Origin: an uncultured Prevotellaceae bacterium
GTDB taxonomy: Bacteria > Bacteroidota > Bacteroidia > Bacteroidales > Bacteroidaceae
Reading direction: 5' to 3'
Assembly: GCA_937902455.1 (NCBI GenBank)
Contig: CALELI010000118.1
Coordinates: 1-23,457, forward strand
Length of the DNA stretch: 23,457 bases
Part shown: positions 16,374 to 22,427 of the stretch, piece after piece
Layout: each line of letters begins with the position of its first letter
Position numbering within the stretch: the stretch's first letter is position 1
Program-made: the position numbers and the translations under genes
Notes under the pieces: model-generated
What the model saw: only the letters and a program-made list of their open reading frames with translations
Databases searched by the model: none
What the model was told of the DNA's origin: nothing

Positions 16374-19172
16374 TTAATCATTGATTTTGAGGAATCCCTT
16401 CTCAAATGCTTGTGGGTATAGGAATTTCTTTTCCTGTATTGCGAATCTTACAATAATGTATTTCTCATCAATGGACCTGACCGTTCCTCCACCGAATGTT
16501 ATGTGTTCTACAATGTCTCCTACCCTCACATCATCCCATGCATTGATATAAGAAGATGTTTTCTCTTCCTTGGAGAGAGGGGCTTCATCAATTATCTTTG
16601 TCTCCTGGCTGCCAAGGAGAACAGTGTTGAATGGCTTCCGCTCAAAATCCTTTTTATCTACAGTAGTGTCCCAACCGCCGATACGTGTATTGCCTTCGTG
16701 CGTGTCAATACCTGTATAGGTAAGGCTGTCGTCCTCGTATCGCTTGAATTTGAACACTGCATCGTTCATCAGTTCTCCATTGAACACGTTAAGACTCTTG
16801 AGAAGGTCGAATTCCTTGACAGTTAATCCAGTAACCTTACGGAACAGTTCTGGTTCAAGACTGGAGATTACATCCTGCAAAGTATATTCACGGAAATCGG
16901 TTAGATACATGAAGACCGGAATACGTGTAGCAAACTTTATCAGCTTCTCCTGTATTTCCTTACGTTTGCTCTTGTATTCCTTCTCCTCATCAGTAAGTTC
17001 CTTGCGTTGCTTTGCTGTCAGACTATCGCCATTCTCCTTCTTCAGTTGCTTTACGTGTTCCGACTTGTTGATGATGGTCTCAATATCCTTGTTCAGCGAA
17101 CGGAATCCCTCGATGTTCATCAGTGCACGCATTGCGTCCGTGTTGTTCATGAGACGGCTCAGCGTTGCGTTATCCACATTCACGAGCAATGCACTTTCCC
17201 AACGTCTTGCAAGCAGGGTTGCCGTAGTGCCACTCATCGCCATGTCGAGAATGTCGCCGGCATTGACCTCTGTCATAGAACTGCCATCGTATGCCAGCAC
17301 AGGCAGGAACTTGATGAAGGTCTCTATCTTCTTCTCGGGGTTGCTTTCGTGAATGTCCAGTTTACTACCGTACTCCACAATCTGGCGCAGGGCGCGGTTT
17401 GGTGCAAAGTCAAACACATAGCAGAATGGTTTCAGTACCACCTCGCTGCCACGTTCATCCTTCGTTGTCCATGGCGACTGCACGCGGAATGCCGACTGGA
17501 AATATGTCTCAGGGCTCTTCAGATTGCGAAGCATGAAGATACCTGCCCATGGGCGAACCGTTACGCCTGTTGTCAACTTACTGCACGACAGCGTGATGGT
17601 CTTTGAGAATTGAGGGTTGCTCATCGCCTCATAAACAGGCTTCACAGCCTCAGCTCCCATTCCTGCCTCATTGCCGGCTGCAAGCACAACGGAGTAATCG
17701 CTGAAAAAGACGTTTCTCCTGCTGCGCAACAACCTTGCCATAGCTCGGCACGAAGCCACATCGGGCAGGAACCAGAACGTATGTTGCAGGTAGCCCATCA
17801 ATCTCACGTCAGAGAAAGGCATAGGCGGTTTCTCGCTGCCTTGCTTCAGTTCCGAAACCACATTCTCCGTATAAGCACCACGAATCAGGTCAAGCCACTT
17901 CTGCACATACTCTTCATGTACAAACGTAGTTCCCTCTGCACGGAAGAACTCGTTAAGGTCGAACTCGTCATATTCGCCCTGAGCCGCTATCTCTGTGATA
18001 CTTTCCGGCATACGATAGGTCATCATCACCATCTTTGGCAGAGCCGCGTATGGGTTTTCGTTTTGAGCCTGTCCTGAGCTTGTCGAAGGATTCCAGGCTT
18101 GTTTTGCTTCTTGCTCATCGCTATACGTCCAGTTGTATATCTGCTCTTCGATGAACTCACCCGAACTGATAGCGCGGAACGGAGTGCCCGACAGATACAG
18201 GTAGGCTCTTGTCTGCAATGGCATCAGGTCCTCTTCGAACAGCTCTCGCGAAGCCACCTCGTCAGCACTTCCTGCATCCTGCTCTATCATCTCGCCCACC
18301 TCCATGGCACGTTCCAGCATCTCTGTGTCCTTCTTGTCGTAGAAGTTCCTGGCATTCCTGCCCCATGCGCCATAGTGGTATTCGTCGAGGATGATGCAAT
18401 CCCACGCCACTTCCTGTATCCACTCGTTCGTAGCCTTTATGCCACCTGCACTGTTTCGTCCAAGCACATCCTGAAACGATGCAAAGCACACGAACGGCTT
18501 CCTCTCGTTGACGTGGTTGAATTCCCTGTTCTCCTTTTTCTCGCAGAACTGCCATCCGGCAAAGTCCTTGTGCGTAAGCAAGTCCTCCTTCCATGCTGTC
18601 TTCACGGCAGGTTTGAATGTCAGCACCAGAATGCGTGTCCACCTCATACGCAGTGCCAGCTGATAGGCGGTGAATGTCTTGCCGAATCGCATCTTGGCAT
18701 TCCAGAGGAAATGGGGAGTCAGGCCCTCGTTGCCCGGGTCGAGATAGAACGCGGAGAAATACTTGGCGGTCTTATCCACTGCTCGTCGCTGTTCCTCACG
18801 CATCCTGAACGTCTCTATACGTTCGGTGATGGTGTCTCGTCCATCCATCACCGCCGATATTGCTCGTTCCACATCCTTTGTTGTACATTTAAACCACTCG
18901 CCGTCTGGGTTCTGAATGCCCGAAGAGCGTAGAACCTTATGTACGGCATGGTCGTCAAAACTCCTGCCGTCCTTGCACATAGCAGGTCGTTCGAGAACAA
19001 TCTTATATGCGACACCCGCCGTCTTGCATTGCTCTGCCACACGTGTCTCGGCATCGCGCACAGTGTATCCCACCTTCAGCAATCCCTCGTGCGAAGGTAC
19101 ACCAACCAACTCGTAAGCATAGATGGTTGGTGTTTGTTGTACTTTGCTTTGAAGTAAATCAGTTGCTGCCAT
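16374..19172 (-). CDS. Superfamily 2 helicase with GIY-YIG/T5orf172-like N-terminus, restriction-type
   Basis: This 932-residue protein is the third gene of a restriction-modification-like operon. Residues 15-105 resemble a T5orf172/GIY-YIG nuclease domain (IYAYE...LLKVGYT...DDHAVHKVL...DGEWFKC). The helicase core has Walker A NAKMRFGKT (158-166), DEYH (263-266), SGTP (328-331) and a motif VI-like FRVQSPW (562-568). A coiled-coil stretch lies at about 695-745. The last 50 residues (VGDIVEHITFGGGTVRSI) resemble the small barrel at the C-terminus of UvrD/PcrA helicases. Residues 361-370 (NPSTSSGQAQ) are encoded by an inserted repeat. Presumed role: ATP-driven DNA translocation and cleavage of unmodified DNA. 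The nuclease role is inferred from the domain only. The start is 5 bases after the upstream methyltransferase stop. Confidence 0.88.
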   Translation of the reverse strand: MAATDLLQSKVQQTPTIYAYELVGVPSHEGLLKVGYTVRDAETRVAEQCKTAGVAYKIVLERPAMCKDGRSFDDHAVHKVLRSSGIQNPDGEWFKCTTKDVERAISAVMDGRDTITERIETFRMREEQRRAVDKTAKYFSAFYLDPGNEGLTPHFLWNAKMRFGKTFTAYQLALRMRWTRILVLTFKPAVKTAWKEDLLTHKDFAGWQFCEKKENREFNHVNERKPFVCFASFQDVLGRNSAGGIKATNEWIQEVAWDCIILDEYHYGAWGRNARNFYDKKDTEMLERAMEVGEMIEQDAGSADEVASRELFEEDLMPLQTRAYLYLSGTPFRAISSGEFIEEQIYNWTYSDEQEAKQAWNPSTSSGQAQNENPYAALPKMVMMTYRMPESITEIAAQGEYDEFDLNEFFRAEGTTFVHEEYVQKWLDLIRGAYTENVVSELKQGSEKPPMPFSDVRLMGYLQHTFWFLPDVASCRAMARLLRSRRNVFFSDYSVVLAAGNEAGMGAEAVKPVYEAMSNPQFSKTITLSCSKLTTGVTVRPWAGIFMLRNLKSPETYFQSAFRVQSPWTTKDERGSEVVLKPFCYVFDFAPNRALRQIVEYGSKLDIHESNPEKKIETFIKFLPVLAYDGSSMTEVNAGDILDMAMSGTTATLLARRWESALLVNVDNATLSRLMNNTDAMRALMNIEGFRSLNKDIETIINKSEHVKQLKKENGDSLTAKQRKELTDEEKEYKSKRKEIQEKLIKFATRIPVFMYLTDFREYTLQDVISSLEPELFRKVTGLTVKEFDLLKSLNVFNGELMNDAVFKFKRYEDDSLTYTGIDTHEGNTRIGGWDTTVDKKDFERKPFNTVLLGSQETKIIDEAPLSKEEKTSSYINAWDDVRVGDIVEHITFGGGTVRSIDEKYIIVRFAIQEKKFLYPQAFEKGFLKIND
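18063..18092 (-). repeat. In-frame repeat insertion inside the helicase gene
   Basis: On the plus strand the segment contains CCTGAGCTTGTCGAAGG, a sequence I know as a widespread short interspersed repeat in many bacteria, translated here as PSTSSGQA. It falls between the SGTP motif and the next conserved block, in a position where a surface loop is likely. The reading frame is kept. Confidence 0.6.
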
Positions 19173-19177
19173 AACAA

Positions 19178-20695
19178 TTATTTATTACCTATTTCGTCAA
19201 CTGACTTTATTCGAGAATCAATGTATGCCCATTCCTCATCTGAGATATTCCATCTTTTACAAAGTAAGTTGTCTGTGTAAACACCTTCATAATGGCCAAG
19301 GTCTGGGACAAATATGAAATTCTGTTTGGTCACATGTTGTGAAACTACTGATTGCAGCAGGAGAAAACGTACAATTTTGGTAAATATATACGACTTAAAC
19401 GATAAAACTTCAGATTCAGAATCAAACGCACCTGCAACAAACCATGATTCTGTACAACATTCACCAGGCTTCGCAATCCTCGTATTTCCTTCATAGTAAA
19501 AGCCAATGGGCTTTGTAAAGTCTGTTTGACCTGCAATAGGAGCTATAGGAAGTAAAAATTTCCATTTATTCAGTAGTCCCTTGTTGTCTACTATGTCCTC
19601 TTTTGCTGCATACCGAAGACCAATTTTTTGAATAAACCAACAAGGTATTCCTTCTGTAGTTGGTAAATAGTTCGTAGGTAATCCAAAAGGCTTACGAGTC
19701 GATGCAGTATCGGATAATTTTATTCCTTTATTTTCCTTGTAAGAAGTAACCTTTTTGATTATTGGAATTGCTTGTGCTTGCCTTATCAATACTGGATATT
19801 CATTAAGATACCTGTCTGTAAATATGGTCTGACCATCTTTCATATTTACGAAATGACACGTTCCCTGATTATCTCTATCCCAAAGGAAATAACATACACC
19901 GCCAGCAATGTCTACACCAGGGAATGCTTCATAAGAATTCTCGAAATCTACAATCGTGCGTATTCTTTTGTCATTTAACATTGTTGAGCGAAAATCATCC
20001 AATCCCTTTCCCCCAATAAACCATCGTGATGGTACTATCATACATAAATATCGTGGATTCAATTTCTTTGCCTGTTCAACAAACAAATGATAGAGAGGTT
20101 TTGCACTGGCACTATTACCTCCATCACTCAACTGATACGGTGGATTACCTATAATAACATCGAATTGCATATTTGGGAATAACTTTTGGGGATTGTCTGT
20201 GTGAATAAACTGATAAGCATAGTGTTCGTCGGCATCGCTGCGGTCATAGACTTCTTGTGAGGCTCCGCAATAGATGCATTTGCCTTTCTGCCATGTGTGA
20301 CGCAAATTACGATAGATGATATTGCCTTCGGCACTGTCGAAATGCGAGACACTATACTGGCCACTGGCATCGCGAGAGCAATAGAGCGAACGGCGTGAAA
20401 TGTAAGATGTCAGTTCGGTAGTAGCAATGCCAAACACCTGATGGTGCATGATATGGTTGATGCGTTGCTGACGGTCGGAGATAATAAGCTGGAGTCCTCG
20501 GTCAAGGCGTTTCACTATCTCTCGCAGGAAGATGCCCGACTTACTCACGGGGTCGAGGAACGTGGTGTCAGGACTGCAGAACAGTTCCTGCGGAAGCATG
20601 TCGAGTACCTGGTTGGCAAGCGTAGGAGGTGTGAACACCTCATCATTGCTCAGGTTGGCAAGGCAGTTGAGTACATCAGGATTGTAGGTTTTCAT
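19178..20695 (-). CDS. Eco57I-like N6-adenine DNA methyltransferase with target-recognition region
   Basis: This 505-residue protein is the probable modification subunit. It has NDEVFTPPTLANQVLDML near the N-terminus, a SAM-site motif I reading FLDPVSKSGIFL (46-57), FGIATTELT (88-96), a single CxxC pair (140-143) and the catalytic motif IV NPPY (184-187) in VIIGNPPYQLSDGG. Residues 300-505 lack methyltransferase motifs and probably recognise the target. Motif I is altered from the usual DPACGSG pattern. The 5' part (about 20200-20695) is visibly richer in G+C than the rest of the gene, suggesting a mosaic. The start overlaps the upstream gene by 20 bases and the downstream helicase starts 5 bases after the stop. 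N6-adenine specificity is inferred from NPPY. Confidence 0.88.
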   Translation of the reverse strand: MKTYNPDVLNCLANLSNDEVFTPPTLANQVLDMLPQELFCSPDTTFLDPVSKSGIFLREIVKRLDRGLQLIISDRQQRINHIMHHQVFGIATTELTSYISRRSLYCSRDASGQYSVSHFDSAEGNIIYRNLRHTWQKGKCIYCGASQEVYDRSDADEHYAYQFIHTDNPQKLFPNMQFDVIIGNPPYQLSDGGNSASAKPLYHLFVEQAKKLNPRYLCMIVPSRWFIGGKGLDDFRSTMLNDKRIRTIVDFENSYEAFPGVDIAGGVCYFLWDRDNQGTCHFVNMKDGQTIFTDRYLNEYPVLIRQAQAIPIIKKVTSYKENKGIKLSDTASTRKPFGLPTNYLPTTEGIPCWFIQKIGLRYAAKEDIVDNKGLLNKWKFLLPIAPIAGQTDFTKPIGFYYEGNTRIAKPGECCTESWFVAGAFDSESEVLSFKSYIFTKIVRFLLLQSVVSQHVTKQNFIFVPDLGHYEGVYTDNLLCKRWNISDEEWAYIDSRIKSVDEIGNK

Positions 20696-21323
20696 AAGTG
20701 CGGCTGTTTAGGTCAAGGAAATACACTGGTGGGAACGTGTCGCAAGGAATATCGCTGAAGAGGTCGCCTCCCTGATTTGTGGCAACAAGATATGAGAACT
20801 CATAGTCGCGGCGCACAACCTTGCCATCGCCGATGAATCCCCACTCGCTCACGACAATCCATTCCTTAGGGTCATCTACTCGATGATAGGTAAGTGCATC
20901 GCCCATGATGATGTTCATCTGCAACAGGTATTCTACCGCATCACGGCATTCCTGCTTGCACTGGTCGCCAAACAACTCTTCGTACTGCTGGCAGAAATAA
21001 CCGAACAGTCGTTTGCGACATGCCTCTGCATTATCCTGCAACAGTTCTATGCCATAGATGCTGCTCACCGCCCATACGGCATTGCGCTCATACTGCAACT
21101 GGGTGTATTGCTTCGATTCCACTCGGCTGCGACACACGGCAAGTTTCCTGCGGAGTATTTCTATGAGGAAATTGCCATCGCCACATGCAGGTTCAAGGAA
21201 ACGGCTGTCAATGCGATCCGTCTCCTGCTTCACCAAGTCGAGCATGGCATTCACCTCACGCTCGGCAGTGAACACCTCACCGTGCTGTGCTACACGTTCC
21301 TTTGACTTTATCTGATCGGACAT
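20676..21323 (-). CDS. Small methyltransferase-fold protein, SAM motif without NPPY
   Basis: The first gene of the restriction-like operon encodes about 215 residues. HGEVFTAEREVNAMLDLV (14-31) matches the segment that precedes motif I in adenine methyltransferases, followed by motif I FLEPACGDGNFL (42-53), YGIELLQDNAEAC (motif II region) and IIMGDAL (motif III region). No NPPY or equivalent catalytic motif follows; the chain instead ends after about 60 residues of unrelated sequence. It may be a partner that binds SAM or DNA for the second protein. I prefer ATG at 21323 (MSDQIKSKERV) because upstream in-frame ATGs at 21341 and 21350 add nine residues lying in the inverted-repeat leader. Its end overlaps the next gene by 20 bases. 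Confidence 0.85.
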   Translation of the reverse strand: MSDQIKSKERVAQHGEVFTAEREVNAMLDLVKQETDRIDSRFLEPACGDGNFLIEILRRKLAVCRSRVESKQYTQLQYERNAVWAVSSIYGIELLQDNAEACRKRLFGYFCQQYEELFGDQCKQECRDAVEYLLQMNIIMGDALTYHRVDDPKEWIVVSEWGFIGDGKVVRRDYEFSYLVATNQGGDLFSDIPCDTFPPVYFLDLNSRTYENLQS

Positions 21324-21344
21324 AAAAAAATGATTAGACATTTC

Positions 21345-21638
21345 CAGCATCGTGTTGGAACTATCTAATCAATATGGTGTTGCGCGTGGCGATTGTTTGC
21401 GGATACAAAAAAGGGCGTGAACCTTCTTACGGTATTCCGAGGCCAGCTACCAACCAGAACCTCTTCCGCGTATAAGAAAATGCTCACGACCCAAAGGATC
21501 GCAAACATCGTGATATCTTTATACGCGGATGGTCTTTGGTATGCTAATATGCCAAAGCCAACCATCATTGATGTGGTCTTATTCTGGAATCGTAAGTTGG
21601 TAGCTTGTTCTGGAATACCACAATGATAGCCGATGCTG
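21345..21638. other. Large nested inverted-repeat element, probable structured leader RNA
   Basis: Complementary arms nest over about 290 bases: CAGCATCG 21345-21352 with 21631-21638; CTATC 21361-21365 with 21625-21629; GGTATTCC 21431-21438 with 21612-21619; AGCTACCAAC 21445-21454 with 21596-21605. Inside are two hairpins: CCGCGTATAA 21466-21475 with 21519-21528 (plus TCACGA 21484-21489 with 21508-21513), and GATGGT/CTTTGGTAT 21528-21542 with 21549-21566. The 6x6 gap between the two long outer pairs is symmetrical. GTTTGCG 21395-21401 and GGGCGTGA 21413-21420 can pair instead with 21484-21506, competing with the inner hairpin. It overlies the probable 5' leader of the minus-strand operon. No known RNA family was recognised; a fold-back mobile element is the alternative. 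Confidence 0.6.
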
Positions 21639-21799
21639 CTATGTTGTTAATACTTTATTGTTTCTGTAGTTTCTGTTTCTTCAATGAATGCTTTTTTTGT
21701 TAGACAATGGTTTCTTTATTTGTTCTGACTCCCCATGCGGTTTGTCACCGTGTGTGCTGAATCGTCCGACGCCTGTGGACATTTCCGCAATCCACTTTG

Positions 21800-21807
21800 C
21801 AAAGATA
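21800..21807 (-). promoter_or_regulatory. Probable promoter of the restriction-like operon
   Basis: On the minus strand the bases read TATCTTTG, a full match to the Bacteroidetes -7 box, followed by C. The -33 region falls in the AATGAAA heptad array and is only a weak match (TTC or TTG nearby). Transcription would begin near 21793, giving a leader of about 470 nt that includes the inverted-repeat element. Confidence 0.5.
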
Positions 21808-21816
21808 ATAAATAAA

Positions 21817-21844
21817 AATGAACAATGAAGAATGAAAAATGAAT
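21817..21844. repeat. Four-unit 7-bp-period array (AATGAAN)
   Basis: Units AATGAAC, AATGAAG, AATGAAA and AATGAAT follow without gaps. It is the complement of the word set between murD and ftsW. It overlaps the -33 region of the minus-strand promoter. Confidence 0.8.
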
Positions 21845-22021
21845 TTTTGTTATCAGTCCTTCATTTTTTATCTCCATTTCCGAGGATTACCTGTGCGATC
21901 TCCGAGGGTCATGCGTGCGGAGGCAGAGAGCTGTGCAAACGCAGTTGGGGTCGACTTTGAATGGAGATGCAGTCGGGGTTGAAGTGAGGCTCATTCGGCT
22001 TCGTGCTGATGTGTAATCTGA
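21845..22021. other. G+C-richer non-coding stretch
   Basis: This part of the spacer is richer in G+C than its surroundings and contains internal direct repeats: GCAGTTGGGGTCGA (21941-21954) and GCAGTCGGGGTTGA (21969-21982), and two imperfect copies starting TCCGAGG near 21879 and 21901. A 35-codon minus-strand frame (21994 to 21887) crosses it. I cannot support a gene; it looks like repeat-derived spacer. Confidence 0.35.
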
Positions 22022-22101
22022 AAGATAGTTATCTTACGGCATGAAGATAGTTATCTTACAGGCGAAAGATAGTTATCTTACGGCATGAAGATAGTTATCT
22101 T
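22022..22101. repeat. Four palindromic sites at an exact 22-bp period
   Basis: The 14-base near-palindrome AAGATAGTTATCTT starts at 22022, 22044, 22066 and 22088, always 22 bases apart, with 8-base linkers ACGGCATG (units 1 and 3) and ACAGGCGA (unit 2). The set is bounded by CTGA before unit 1 and TCAG after unit 4, so the whole block is itself symmetric at its ends. Twenty-two bases is about two helical turns, placing the sites on one face. This resembles a cooperative binding site for a DNA-binding protein more than a CRISPR array. It lies about 215 bp upstream of the minus-strand promoter. Confidence 0.8.
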
Positions 22102-22299
22102 TCAGAACAAGCATCAGTTCAAGGGCGAGTAAACGACAGTATAATCCTGAATGACAGTGCGTTCAATCCTGATTAAATATGCGATAAATGTGGTGTATTT
22201 GAGGGGTGCTTCATGGCATGATAATCTCTGGTATGATTCCATGAATCAATTAGACAAACAGCGATATATTGTGTGTGTCATGGAAGACCGGTTCCGACA
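22102..22299. other. Non-coding stretch between palindrome array and guaA terminator
   Basis: No supported gene. It contains TTCATGG (22210-22216) opposite CCATGAA (22239-22245), which could form a 7-bp hairpin, and two copies of AATCCTGA about 23 bases apart. Nothing else stands out. Confidence 0.35.
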
Positions 22300-22336
22300 A
22301 AAAAGGCTGGACCCTGATATGAGGTTCAGCCTTTTT
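22300..22336 (-). terminator. Intrinsic terminator of guaA
   Basis: AAAAAGGCTGGACC (22300-22313) pairs with GGTTCAGCCTTTTT (22323-22336), with one G-T wobble, around a 9-base loop. On the minus strand the stem is followed by a run of T residues, so it ends guaA transcription about 90 bases after the stop and insulates the downstream restriction-like operon. It is symmetrical enough to work on both strands. Confidence 0.8.
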
Positions 22337-22426
22337 CATTATTCATTGTTCATTGTTAACTGTTAACTGTTTCTTCACAAGTTCAGGCGAGCAAGCTCGG
22401 AGTCCTGTTAACTGATAACTATTAAT
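22335..22426. repeat. 7-bp-period arrays flanking hairpin repeat copy 2, downstream of guaA
   Basis: Units TTCATTA, TTCATTG and TTAACTG run from 22335 to 22376. The short hairpin repeat (GTTCAGGCGAGCA...GAGTCC) sits at 22381-22405. A second array with units TGTTAAC, TGATAAC and TATTAAT runs from 22406 to 22426, one base from the guaA stop codon. Stops occur on both strands of the arrays. Confidence 0.75.
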
Positions 22427-22427
22427 G

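Noticed and set aside
17007..18932. Several plus-strand frames of 150-280 codons opposite the helicase gene
   Set aside because: Their products are rich in Cys, His and Arg with no domain, as expected from the complement of the helicase, whose motifs are in order on the minus strand.
21393..21626. 77-codon plus-strand frame inside the inverted-repeat element
   Set aside because: It starts at TTG, has no homologue I recognise, and its sequence is explained by the nested complementary arms.
21345..21638. Retron or group II intron RNA
   Set aside because: No reverse transcriptase gene is nearby and no intron domain V sequence is visible.
22022..22101. CRISPR array
   Set aside because: The units are 14-base palindromes with 8-base linkers, two of which are identical, and there are no cas genes.
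22151..22366. 71-codon plus-strand frame downstream of guaA
   Set aside because: It runs straight through the terminator hairpin and into the heptad array.
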